From Oscillospiraceae bacterium (GTDB lineage: Bacteria > Bacillota > Clostridia > Oscillospirales > Oscillospiraceae): DNA of 33,136 nucleotides. The translations under genes and the position numbers were made by a program. Where the stretch lies: positions 1 to 33,136 of the forward strand of contig SVLX01000029.1 in the NCBI GenBank assembly GCA_015067725.1. Direction: 5' to 3'. The notes below the pieces were generated by a model, which saw nothing but the letters and a program-made list of their open reading frames with translations, made no database searches and was not told the DNA's origin. Within the stretch, counting starts at the first letter, position 1, and every line of letters begins with the position of its first letter. Below, one piece after another: positions 15,887 to 23,313 of this stretch.

Positions 15887-15981
15887 ATTCCCATTTCGGA
15901 ATATATTTCTCAAAATCAGAGAAAAATTCCGGTTTCGGAATAAATCCAATCATTTCCGCAAAAATATTCCCATTTCGGCAT
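15887..15981. repeat. Three 16-bp inverted repeats with 39-40 bp period
   Basis: ATTCC-CATTTC-GGAAT (15887-15902), ATTCC-GGTTTC-GGAAT (15926-15941) and ATTCC-CATTTC-GGCAT (15966-15981) have the same architecture and start 39 and 40 bases apart. Each is preceded by an A-rich run. The array sits between the DUF4143 promoter and a divergent plus-strand promoter, so an operator cluster is a reasonable reading. Confidence 0.7.
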
Positions 15982-16090
15982 TTTCGTCGGGACTGGGCGG
16001 CAGAACCGGGAGTTATGCCCTGTGCGGGTCGGGAGGGGGTCTTGTGATATTGCACAAATTCAGCTTTGTAGATTTGGATAAAATTCCGGC

Positions 16091-16119
16091 TTGACACAGG
16101 ACTGCTAATTTGCTATAGT
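16091..16119 (+). promoter_or_regulatory. Plus-strand promoter of an unassigned transcript
   Basis: TTGACA (16091-16096) and TATAGT (16114-16119) are 17 bases apart. It points away from the DUF4143 gene towards a terminator at 16360-16415 with no recognised gene between. Confidence 0.65.
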
Positions 16120-16125
16120 ATAGCC

Positions 16126-16415
16126 AGAAAGGTGATACAACCTGACAGGCCAGTAGCAGAGGCTCAAATCCCGCCTGATGAGCTTACTGGTTGCCCGGAT
16201 ACCCAAAATGAAGGTCCAGCCCACAAAGAGCGTCTCGCTGATGAGACAGAAATGATGAATGATGTGCGGCAGCAGGAATGGCTGAGGGAGATGGCGTGAC
16301 CGGAATCCGCAGAAAGAGAGGTTACCCAAGGATGTTAGATACAAAAATCGCACAGAAATAACCCTTGATCGCTATGGAATCGTGAGATTCGGCGGTCAAG
16401 GGTTGTTTCTTTTTT
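16126..16415 (+). ncRNA. Candidate unassigned transcript of about 290 bases (sRNA, small protein or relic)
   Basis: The interval is bounded by a good promoter and a strong intrinsic terminator on the same strand. It contains an open frame (GTG at 16132 to TGA at 16297-16299) of 55 codons with a plausible acidic composition (ends QQEWLREMA), but there is no ribosome binding site and the GTG would be only a few bases from the transcript start. A local hairpin GTCTC-GCTGAT-GAGAC is present. It matches no RNA family I know by eye. A degenerate gene is also possible. The 5' end is inferred from the promoter. Confidence 0.4.
16360..16415 (+). terminator. Terminator of the unassigned plus-strand transcript
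   Basis: AACCCTTGATCGC (16360-16372) pairs with GCGGTCAAGGGTT (16392-16404); an inner GAATC/GATTC hairpin closes the loop. TTGTTTCTTTTTT follows on the plus strand. It lies about 40 bases beyond the stop of the convergent STAND gene, where the T-tract in the other direction is weak. Confidence 0.8.
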
Positions 16416-16455
16416 GGGGGGGACAGCCACCCGGTGGGGGTGGCTATTTTGCGGG

Positions 16456-19197
16456 TTAGTCAACTGGGAGTTTGGAACGCCAGTATTGCGCACGGTCTTC
16501 GTTGCCAGCTTCGTCACAGACAAAGGCGATATTCTTGTATGCTATGTGCAGATGGGGGTGCCCATCAGGGAAGGCTTTTTCCAAAATGGCGATGGCTTTC
16601 TCCAGATGGGAAAGGGCCTTGTCGTAATCCTCCAAATCGCAGTAGGTCAAGCCCACATTGTTGTAGGATTGTGCCAGGTCGGGGTGGTCTTCCGGGAGTA
16701 CCTTCTTCCGGATTTCCAGTGCCTTTAGCAGATACTCCAGTGCGGTTTTGTGGTCGCCCAGGTTGCCATGGGTCAAGCCCACATTGTTGCAGGAGCTTGC
16801 CAGGTCGGGGTGGTCTTCTGGGAGAACTTTCTTCCGGATTTCCAGTGCCTTTAGCTGGTACTCCAGTTCTGTGTTGTGGTCGCCCAGGTCGCCATAGGTC
16901 ATGCCCACATTGTTGTAGGAGCTTGCCAAGTCGGGGTGGTCTTCCGGGAGTACCTTCTTCCGGATTTCCAGTGCCTTTAGCTGATACTCCAGTGCGGTTT
17001 TGTGGTCACCCAGGTGGCCATAGGTATAGCCCACATTGTTGTAGGAGGTTGCCAGGTCGGGATGGTCTGCCGGGAGTACCTTCTTCCGGATTTCCAGTGC
17101 CTTTAGCAGATACTCCAGTGCGGTTTTGTGGTCGCCTAGGTCGCCATAGGACACGCCCACATTGTTGTAGGAGGTTGCCAGGTTGGGGTGGTCTTCTGGG
17201 AGTTCCTTCTTCCGGATTTCCAGAGCCTGTTCATCCATCTCCAATGCGCGCTGATACTCGCCCAGTCTGTTGAATAAAAAGCCGCTGCGGATAGCCCAGA
17301 TACCTTCCTTGTCTTCCAGTAAATCCGAAGCCCGGACAAAACACTCTGCCATCTCCCGGAGCTGATCCGGGGTGTAGGTCTTGTTGTCGTCATACTGCGC
17401 CCACAGTGCATCCAGGAATGGCCCGCAATTCCCGTCCGTCAGCCCCAGCTCGCCCACGCAGACTTGCCGGATGAGGGGGTGAATCTTGAGCTGTCCATCT
17501 CTCCCGGAAAGCCAGCCCAGCTTTTTCAATCGTGTGGCGGCAGTCTTCTGTTCCTTGGTCAGACACGCCCGGAACAGCTTTTGCTCCATGCCACCATCGG
17601 AAAGCAGGGCGGCATAACGCAGGACGGTTCGCTCGTTCTCTCCCATGCCGGAGAGATTAAACAGGGTCTTCAGGTGTCCATAAAGCCGGTCGGCCTCCAT
17701 GTTGCGGCGACCATCCCGCTGTTGCCCGGTGGTAACCTCCGGCAGGTCTTCATCCTGCAGCTTGTAATCCTGCAACGCTTCCAGTAGCTTTTCCGGCTGG
17801 ATGTCCCCATCTCCCTCATTCAGGGTCTTGGCCATCAATGTAACCATCAATGTATGTCTATCCACTGCCACAATCAGCTTCCGCAGCATAGACTTGTCCA
17901 CCTCTATATCCGGGGTATAATACTCCATCAACCGTACCAGCTCATCTTCTGGCAGTGCCTTGATCTCCTGCGGCCGGTTTCCCAAATCACAGCGGGTAGT
18001 AAAAATCAGCCGCAGACCCAGCGAGCAGAACCGCTGGTAAACCTCGTCATTCTGCAGTTCTTCCAAAGACGCGCCATCCCGGTCAAAGTTGTCCACGATG
18101 AACACAGCCTTTTCCCGGTACTCTCCAAGGAAGTTCAGCCGTCTGTCCAGCCGTTCTGCTGTACTCAGCCCCTTTTCACTGGTTGCATCACCCAACAGGG
18201 CACTCTGCAGAGTACCCCCCATATTCCCCTTGTAGTGGAAAAGATAGATTTTCCTTTCGGTGTTTTTTGCGGTGTTTTCTGCCAGCTTGATGGCGGTCTC
18301 CGTCTTGCCAATGCCGCCCACGCCCCAGAGGAAGACCCGATGATTCCGCTCCAGCTCCCCGGAAAGGAACGTCAGCTCCTCACTGCGGCTGCCCGGTACC
18401 CAGTATTCCGGGGTGGAGTAATTGGGGGTGAGGGTGTAGGGGGCTTTGGCGGTGGGGGGTTGCACAAAAGCCTGGTGTATCTCATCTACCATCTGTCTTG
18501 TGTGCCGGGTGTCATCGCTAATCTGGTCCATACGCTTATAGATTTCGTGAACCAGAAAAGCCTTGGATTTTACAGACAGTGCCTCATGCTGGGCAAAATA
18601 ATGCTCCGTTGCCATATCGGGGATTTTTCTTAACAAAGCTGCATACTTATCCTTCCGGTCGCCGGACATATCCTGCCAAACCGCAAGCCCATCGAGGAAC
18701 GCCCGGAATCCTTCGTTCATGCGGCAATAGAAGGCCTCCAGTTCCGCTTTCTTTTGCGGTGAGCCATCCATGGATGTAAAGATGGTCAATTCTTCCGGAC
18801 TGCTGTAGGTTTCGGTGGCATTCTGCGCAATCTGGTCCTTCTCCTGCCCGGATAAGGCAATCTCTCCCCAGATTTCAGAGAGATTCCGCTTTGCTGTGTC
18901 AAAATATGCCGAGAAAATCATCAGGAATTTGGCAATACGGGCATTCTCCCGCCCGGTGCATTGGTTTTTCTCAAAGAATCCCACAATTTCCTCCAGCGCA
19001 CAGTCTATCAGACCGGAGTCGTCCGCCAGAGAGGTCGCTGTCACCTGCCCGACAATTTCTTTCGCCGCAAGCCCGGGAATACACAGTATCCCAAATTTCA
19101 GCAACACCTTCACATAGCCCAGCAGGTTCTTGTGTCTCTCCCCCATCAGCTTCAGCAGTTCAGAAAAGGTCGCCATATCCATAAAAGCAGCAGACAT
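16456..19197 (-). CDS. STAND-type NTPase with C-terminal TPR repeats (NB-ARC/NLR-like)
   Basis: This 913-residue protein has three parts. Residues 1 to about 250 are mostly helical with a hydrophobic stretch (VKVLLKFGILCIPGLAA, about 29-45) and match nothing I recognise; this is where an effector domain would sit. A STAND/NB-ARC NTPase follows with Walker A GVGGIGKT (292-299), Walker B VFIVDNFD (365-372), the RLIFTTR sensor (396-402) and a winged-helix stretch up to about 580. From about 630 to 905 there are kinesin-light-chain-like TPRs of 42 residues (SYNNVGxxYGDLGDHKTALEYxLKALEIRKK). Architectures of this type sense a ligand through the repeats and oligomerise; several are antiviral. The ATG at 19195-19197 follows GGGAGG; a longer frame would contain the promoter. 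Confidence 0.88.
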   Translation of the reverse strand: MSAAFMDMATFSELLKLMGERHKNLLGYVKVLLKFGILCIPGLAAKEIVGQVTATSLADDSGLIDCALEEIVGFFEKNQCTGRENARIAKFLMIFSAYFDTAKRNLSEIWGEIALSGQEKDQIAQNATETYSSPEELTIFTSMDGSPQKKAELEAFYCRMNEGFRAFLDGLAVWQDMSGDRKDKYAALLRKIPDMATEHYFAQHEALSVKSKAFLVHEIYKRMDQISDDTRHTRQMVDEIHQAFVQPPTAKAPYTLTPNYSTPEYWVPGSRSEELTFLSGELERNHRVFLWGVGGIGKTETAIKLAENTAKNTERKIYLFHYKGNMGGTLQSALLGDATSEKGLSTAERLDRRLNFLGEYREKAVFIVDNFDRDGASLEELQNDEVYQRFCSLGLRLIFTTRCDLGNRPQEIKALPEDELVRLMEYYTPDIEVDKSMLRKLIVAVDRHTLMVTLMAKTLNEGDGDIQPEKLLEALQDYKLQDEDLPEVTTGQQRDGRRNMEADRLYGHLKTLFNLSGMGENERTVLRYAALLSDGGMEQKLFRACLTKEQKTAATRLKKLGWLSGRDGQLKIHPLIRQVCVGELGLTDGNCGPFLDALWAQYDDNKTYTPDQLREMAECFVRASDLLEDKEGIWAIRSGFLFNRLGEYQRALEMDEQALEIRKKELPEDHPNLATSYNNVGVSYGDLGDHKTALEYLLKALEIRKKVLPADHPDLATSYNNVGYTYGHLGDHKTALEYQLKALEIRKKVLPEDHPDLASSYNNVGMTYGDLGDHNTELEYQLKALEIRKKVLPEDHPDLASSCNNVGLTHGNLGDHKTALEYLLKALEIRKKVLPEDHPDLAQSYNNVGLTYCDLEDYDKALSHLEKAIAILEKAFPDGHPHLHIAYKNIAFVCDEAGNEDRAQYWRSKLPVD
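16673..17302 (-). repeat. Five 126-bp repeat units encoding TPRs
   Basis: The landmark GCCAGGTCGGGGTGG (plus strand) or a close variant recurs at 16673, 16799, 16925, 17051 and 17177, exactly 126 bases (42 codons) apart. Long stretches within the units are identical at the DNA level. Confidence 0.9.
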
Positions 19198-19224
19198 CTT
19201 CTCCCCCCTCCCATCGTTTTCTCC

Positions 19225-19253
19225 ATTATACCACAGCATTCATCCAGTTACAA
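19225..19253 (-). promoter_or_regulatory. Promoter of the STAND NTPase gene
   Basis: TTGTAA (19248-19253) and TATAAT (19225-19230) on the minus strand are 17 bases apart, placing the transcript start about 20 bases before the chosen ATG. Confidence 0.6.
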
Positions 19254-19288
19254 CCTTATCCGGCAAAATTATCCCCACAACAAGAAAT

Positions 19289-19329
19289 CCCCCACAAGCG
19301 GCAAATCCTCTCCATGCCGCTTGTGGGGG
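19289..19329 (-). terminator. Terminator after the DUF4349 gene
   Basis: CCCCCACAAGCGGC (19289-19302) and GCCGCTTGTGGGGG (19316-19329) form a perfect 14-bp stem, followed on the minus strand by ATTTCTTGTTG. The T-tract is interrupted but the stem is very strong. Confidence 0.7.
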
Positions 19330-19372
19330 GCGCATTATACAACCGGAGGCAAACCGGCGTGATTATGGTTGG

Positions 19373-20356
19373 TCAGTCGTGGTTCTCTGCTTTCCCGGTT
19401 TCCTCTCCGGGTATCTGGCGGCTGCGGTTTTCCTGCTCGCGCTGCTTTCTTGCCCGCTTCTTCCGTCTCATGTAGCGAATCAGGAAGAATACGCCCAGAA
19501 GGATGGCCGCCCACAGCAGAATCTGGGGACTATTGGCCAGCAGGAACACCAGCAAATCCAGCAGGCCCTCGCCCACATCGGCCAGACTCTCCATAAACCC
19601 ACCGGAAATCCGCTGTCCCACAGACGGCTCAGCCACAGGGGTCAGCTTCTGCACTTCCTCAATGGACAGATTCACGGTGGCATAGGTAATCTTGTTGTCA
19701 TAAACCCGGAGCTGAGAGGTGATGTTCTCCAGTTCATAGCGCACATCGGTGAGTCGGGCCTCAATTTCCAGCAGGTCGGCCATGGTTTCGGCCTTCTCCA
19801 GCAGAACCATCAGCCGGTCATACTCCGTCTCCAGTGCGGCTTTGTGGCTGGCGGTGTCCACATACCGCAGAGTCACATCGTCCACATTCTCATTGTGCCG
19901 GATTACATTGGAGACCCCCTGAACCTCCTGCACCAGTTGGTTCAGATTTTCCACGGGAACACGGACGATCAGCGAGGCCCAACGGCTGACATTTCTGCTA
20001 TAGGCACTGCCGTTATAGACCTCCCGGTTCTCCACATAGCCGCCCAACCGGTCAATTTGGATACTCAGTTCATTCAGCAGGGTATCCATGTCTTCGGTCT
20101 GGGTATCGATGGAGACGGTCTTAATCAGCTTCTGCTCAGTGACCAGATTTTTGTTGGTGCCGGTCGTTTCTGCGACACTGTCCGAGACTCCGGCCACGCC
20201 AAGGTAACCATCGGTGACCATCTCCATTTTCTCCTCGGAATAGAAGGCGTCGCCGTTCATGTCATAGTCCGCACGATTGGCAGACTGGCTGCAACCCGCC
20301 AGAGTGGTCAGGGCAAAGGCCAACAACAGCAACAGGGCAAGCATTTTCTTTTTCAT
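19373..20356 (-). CDS. DUF4349 family lipoprotein
   Basis: This 327-residue protein has a lipoprotein signal (LTTLAGC, Cys22) and a DUF4349 region (about 70-285): strands with IKTVSIDTQTEDMDTLL and YVENREV, VRVPVENLNQLVQEV, then a long coiled coil (about 175-225, ALETEYDRLMVLLEKAETM) and the final strands TYATVNLSIEEV. A C-terminal membrane helix (about 275-300) ends in a very basic tail (RYMRRKKRARKQR). Having both a lipid anchor and a C-terminal membrane helix is usual for this family, whose function is unknown. The ATG at 20354-20356 follows GAGGAGG. Confidence 0.9.
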   Translation of the reverse strand: MKKKMLALLLLLAFALTTLAGCSQSANRADYDMNGDAFYSEEKMEMVTDGYLGVAGVSDSVAETTGTNKNLVTEQKLIKTVSIDTQTEDMDTLLNELSIQIDRLGGYVENREVYNGSAYSRNVSRWASLIVRVPVENLNQLVQEVQGVSNVIRHNENVDDVTLRYVDTASHKAALETEYDRLMVLLEKAETMADLLEIEARLTDVRYELENITSQLRVYDNKITYATVNLSIEEVQKLTPVAEPSVGQRISGGFMESLADVGEGLLDLLVFLLANSPQILLWAAILLGVFFLIRYMRRKKRARKQREQENRSRQIPGEETGKAENHD

Positions 20357-20506
20357 GGTCAGTCCTCCTCAATTCGTTGTGGCTCCTTATGGGATGCCTT
20401 TGCTGATCAAGACGGATTTTTTGCGCCACGGTTGCGGTAAATGGGAATATTTTTACAGAAAATCTAAATTTTCCGGTATGCACCCGGATTGCCGCAGGTT
20501 TTGCCC

Positions 20507-20944
20507 TTACCGCTTCTTCCCATCCGGGGAAACCAGCCGTGCCAACAGCTCCGGCGTTGCCCCGTGGTAAGTCTGTCCGTTCCAGCGGATATTGGGACCC
20601 TTGCCACACAGGCGCATACAGGGGATGAATTTCACCGTGACCCCGGAGGACCGGAGCTTCTCAGCCGCCTCGGCCAGAGCCCGGTGTTTTCCGCAATTCG
20701 GTCCTGCGCATAGCTCCAGACAGCGGGTATCTGCCATGCGCAAACTGGGAAACCGGCGAACCACGGCGACAAGATAACTCTCTTTTACGCCCAATCCTGC
20801 AGCAAGAGAAGGTACAGCATCCACCGGGATACTGCCACCGGACTCCTTCTGCACCTCCTTCAGCAGACTCAGGAGCGCACTCTGGTCGCCGGGTGCGCCC
20901 TGGGATTTGTACCAGTTGATGGCTTCATTGATGTTCCAGGACAT
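20507..20944 (-). CDS. NuoE-like 2Fe-2S thioredoxin-fold protein
   Basis: This 145-residue protein resembles the 24-kDa NuoE/HoxE/HndA subunit. An N-terminal helical domain (about 1-65, with LLKEVQKESGGSIP and VKESYLVAVVRRFPSLR) precedes a thioredoxin-like domain with the cluster ligands C79-x4-C84 (LCAGPNCGK) and C109-x3-C113 (CMRLCGKGPNI). An extra C75 is present. Such subunits pass electrons between NADH-binding partners and hydrogenases or respiratory complex I. No partner (NuoF-like or hydrogenase) is adjacent, so it is an orphan subunit here. The ATG at 20942-20944 follows AAAGGAGGT, so the longer frame upstream is not used. Confidence 0.85.
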   Translation of the reverse strand: MSWNINEAINWYKSQGAPGDQSALLSLLKEVQKESGGSIPVDAVPSLAAGLGVKESYLVAVVRRFPSLRMADTRCLELCAGPNCGKHRALAEAAEKLRSSGVTVKFIPCMRLCGKGPNIRWNGQTYHGATPELLARLVSPDGKKR

Positions 20945-21175
20945 GGGGTTACCTCCTTTGGTGGGATGGGGAGAATGCGTTGCCGCCTGATGCGTGGTCA
21001 CCTAAGCGAAACTGGATGCCGCCCATCCGGGGAAATGTTTCTGCTGCGGCACAGTTAGGCGCCAATTCCCACAGCCATGCCTGCCGTCTGCGGTAATCGC
21101 ATACAACAGGCACAAGCGGACAGCGGGATGCGCACCGGCATTCTCTTGTGCGATCATGATTCGTAATTGGATTAA

Positions 21176-22123
21176 TTATGGGTTAGCAGTCATGTTATCT
21201 CCAATAAATGACTTGCGCATATATGCTATTCTGCGTGCCACGGCCAATCGGGTAGTGGGGGCATTTTCCGCAATGTCGAAACCATGGACAGTGCCCGTGG
21301 TTTCCCACAGCTCCACCGCAACCCCGGCTTGCTCCAGTGCCTGCCCGTAGGCGGTGCCGTCGTCGTGGAGACAGTCAAATTCCGCTGTCTCGATATAAGC
21401 CGGAGGCAAACCGGAAAAATCCGTTGCTTCCAAAGGGGAGGCATAGGCGATATTGGGGCAATTGCGGTCAGGCAGATAGCCTGCCACCATCATTTTGGAG
21501 AGGTGGGCATTCCACATGGGGGTATCGGTGAAGCGGCGGTTGCTGTCGCTGTTTAGTCGGCAGTCCGTAAAGGGATAAATCAAAAGCTGAAACCGGGGCA
21601 CAGGCTCCAGCCGGTCTCTGGCCATTTGGCATACCGCCGCCGCCAGATTGCCTCCGGCGCTGTCCCCGCCAACGGCGATGTTGTCCGGATTTATGCCCAG
21701 CATCCGGGCATTTCCCCTGACCCAGAGCAAGGCGGCAAAGCAGTCCTCCGCCGGAATGGGGAATGGGTGCTTTGGGGCGAGCCGGTACTGGATGAAGGCC
21801 ACCTTGCATGGGGTCTGCAAAGCATAGGTTTTGGCCAGCCGATAGTGATAGGGTGCGCCACCGAAGAAGAAACCGCCGCCGTGGCAGTACAACAGGCATG
21901 GCAAATCCTGTTCCTGCATTTTTGGGGAGAAAAACAGCACCTCAACCGGGTCGCCACCACAGCCCGGAATGGTCTGACGGCTCACGTCTATTTCCCTGTC
22001 CTGCCAAATCCACCGGGGTGGGCGCATTTTTTCACCCATGGCCGCCGCCATGCGGGGATTCCGGATGGGCGGGGAAAAGCGGGCATAGGGGTAGAATTCT
22101 TTGCTGATGGAATATTTGGGCAT
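21176..22123 (-). CDS. Alpha/beta hydrolase, HSL-type esterase/lipase
   Basis: This 315-residue protein is of the hormone-sensitive lipase family. The oxyanion motif HGGG (81-84), nucleophile Ser155 in GDSAGG, acid D250 (EFDCLHDDG) and H280 (TVHGFD) form the expected triad. It probably hydrolyses small acyl or acetyl esters in the cytoplasm (no signal peptide). An N-terminal cap with FYPYARFSPPIRNPRMAAAMGEK is typical of related acetyl esterases. The ATG at 22121-22123 follows AGGAGG. It appears monocistronic. Confidence 0.93.
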   Translation of the reverse strand: MPKYSISKEFYPYARFSPPIRNPRMAAAMGEKMRPPRWIWQDREIDVSRQTIPGCGGDPVEVLFFSPKMQEQDLPCLLYCHGGGFFFGGAPYHYRLAKTYALQTPCKVAFIQYRLAPKHPFPIPAEDCFAALLWVRGNARMLGINPDNIAVGGDSAGGNLAAAVCQMARDRLEPVPRFQLLIYPFTDCRLNSDSNRRFTDTPMWNAHLSKMMVAGYLPDRNCPNIAYASPLEATDFSGLPPAYIETAEFDCLHDDGTAYGQALEQAGVAVELWETTGTVHGFDIAENAPTTRLAVARRIAYMRKSFIGDNMTANP

Positions 22124-22165
22124 GGCGTTTCCTCCTGAGACGCAGTGCTAATCCTGCGGGGGCGC

Positions 22166-22189
22166 TTATCGTGATGGTTTTATCGTGAT
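22166..22189 (-). promoter_or_regulatory. Direct repeat upstream of the esterase gene
   Basis: TTATCGTGAT occurs at 22166-22175 and again at 22180-22189, a 14-base period, about 45 bases before the esterase start codon. It could be a regulator site. A weak TTGCCC lies next to it but no convincing -10 box was found. Confidence 0.35.
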
Positions 22190-22252
22190 CGGGCAACAAA
22201 TAAACTGCCCCCACGGAAAAGCGATATGCAGTCCGAAACTTGAGTAACAGAA

Positions 22253-22276
22253 AAGGAACGGCCGAGACCGTTCCTT
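22253..22276 (-). terminator. Terminator after the cooT-like gene
   Basis: AAGGAACGG (22253-22261) and CCGTTCCTT (22268-22276) form a 9-bp stem with a 6-base loop followed on the minus strand by TTTTCTGT. It ends the His-rich/CooT transcript about 130 bases past the stop codon. Confidence 0.75.
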
Positions 22277-22404
22277 AAGAAAGAATCCCAGTTTGCGCCC
22301 GGCAATCATACTGGAGTTCCGGTATCTTTTGTTGTGGTGGGGCAATGTGGCGGGTCGGCTTCTGTGCATCCATGGGGCATATATCTGCCCGCCGTTAGCC
22401 CGGA

Positions 22405-22596
22405 TTAACTGCGCTCGTGCACCAGAACAATGCCATCGACCAGATTGGCCTCAGCCAGATAGCCCTGAATGGCCATCTGCCGATCCATCAGGTCGGTAAT
22501 GATGACCATATCGTCTTTGCACTCAATGCGCATCACGTTCCGCATGACCACGCTCTCCGGGGTCTTGCTGTTCTTATAGACGGTAGAAAGACACAT
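22405..22596 (-). CDS. CooT family nickel-binding protein
   Basis: This 63-residue protein starts MCLSTVY and continues with VMRNVMRIECKDDMVIITDLMDRQ, the CooT pattern of an N-terminal Cys2 and a small SH3-like barrel. In characterised CooT a dimer binds one nickel ion using Cys2. It probably buffers or delivers nickel to an enzyme such as carbon monoxide dehydrogenase, hydrogenase or urease, none of which is in the window. The ATG follows GGGAGGGG. It lies 15 bases behind the His-rich protein gene, forming a two-gene operon. Confidence 0.88.
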   Translation of the reverse strand: MCLSTVYKNSKTPESVVMRNVMRIECKDDMVIITDLMDRQMAIQGYLAEANLVDGIVLVHERS

Positions 22597-22611
22597 TTTC
22601 TTCCCCTCCCA

Positions 22612-23136
22612 TCAGGACAAAGCCTGCAGAATGGCAGACAGGCGCAGATTGCCCTTCTCAAAGTCGGAAACCGCCAGCATGACCTGCTCATAAGCGGCCT
22701 TCTGACCGGCGCTCTCCAACTGCTTGGCCAGAGCCGCCAGCTCCCGGGCGTGGGAGGCATTGTGCCCCACCATATACTTCATCAGGGCGGTCAATTCCTC
22801 CATGGGGGTGTGCTGGCAACCGCCGGCGCAACCGGCACAGCTACCGGCGTCGCACTGTGCGCCCTGCTCGCAGTGGGTATGCTCATGGGTGTGATCGTGC
22901 TCGTGGGAATGGGTATGATCATGGTCATGGTCGTGGTGGTCGTGGGTATGCTCGTGGTCATGGGCACCGGGGATGGCGTGGGTATGGGGCTCAGTGCCGT
23001 GGTCATGGGCATGGGTGTAGGTGTGGTTGTGGGCGTGGTCGTGCTCCTGCTCCTGACCATGCTCATGGTTGTGGGTGTGGGAATAGGTGTGGGTATGCGC
23101 CTTGCCGGATGCAATATGATCGTGATCCAGATGCAT
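22612..23136 (-). CDS. His-rich metal-binding protein
   Basis: The first half of this 174-residue protein (about 1-90) is almost entirely His, Asp, Glu and Thr in HxH repeats (HDHDHDHTHSHEHDHTHEHTH), followed by a Cys-rich link (CEQGAQCDAGSCAGCAGGC, about 91-109). The C-terminal helical domain (about 112-174, LTALMKYMVGHNASHARELAALAKQL) is a separate conserved module seen in other clostridial His-rich proteins. It is likely a nickel, cobalt or zinc store. Being operonic with CooT it may act like CooJ, the His-rich partner of CooT. The ATG at 23134-23136 follows AAGGAGG. Confidence 0.85.
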   Translation of the reverse strand: MHLDHDHIASGKAHTHTYSHTHNHEHGQEQEHDHAHNHTYTHAHDHGTEPHTHAIPGAHDHEHTHDHHDHDHDHTHSHEHDHTHEHTHCEQGAQCDAGSCAGCAGGCQHTPMEELTALMKYMVGHNASHARELAALAKQLESAGQKAAYEQVMLAVSDFEKGNLRLSAILQALS

Positions 23137-23164
23137 ATGAGAAATCCTCCTTGGGTTTTTTTCT

Positions 23165-23193
23165 ATTATACCGCACTTGGGGGGCAATGTCAA
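23165..23193 (-). promoter_or_regulatory. Promoter of the His-rich/CooT operon
   Basis: A consensus promoter: TTGACA (23188-23193), 17 bases, TATAAT (23165-23170) on the minus strand. Confidence 0.85.
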
Positions 23194-23313
23194 AACATTT
23201 TCAGGCGGCTGGGACGAGAGAAGTTAACTCCCCGCCAATGGATGAATCCTGCGGGGAATGGGATAACTGTTTTTGAAGGCCGGCTCCGGTTGGGGAGTCG
23301 GCCTTTGGATGGG

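Noticed and set aside
15887..15981. CRISPR-like regular repeats
   Set aside because: Only three 16-base units, each diverged, with A/T-rich spacers that resemble each other, and no cas genes.
16170..16265. Hammerhead ribozyme-like CTGATGA and GAAA motifs
   Set aside because: CTGATGA occurs twice, but the bases between it and the only GAAA are too few for stem II and no stem I or III can be drawn.
16434..17273. 279-codon plus-strand ORF with apparent repeats such as PSSGFPVPLA
   Set aside because: The repeats are the reverse complement of the TPR units of the STAND gene.
19130..20440. 436-codon plus-strand ORF
   Set aside because: It is antisense to the DUF4349 gene, crosses two promoters and the terminator, and has no recognisable domain.
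22857..23276. Plus-strand ORF rich in Gly, His and Arg
   Set aside because: It is the antisense of the His-rich repeat tract; the bias comes from CAT/CAC codons on the other strand.
23271..23305. Hairpin AAGGCCG...CGGCCTT as a terminator of the TPR pseudogene
   Set aside because: The stem is good but no T-tract follows in the minus direction; T residues lie on the wrong side.
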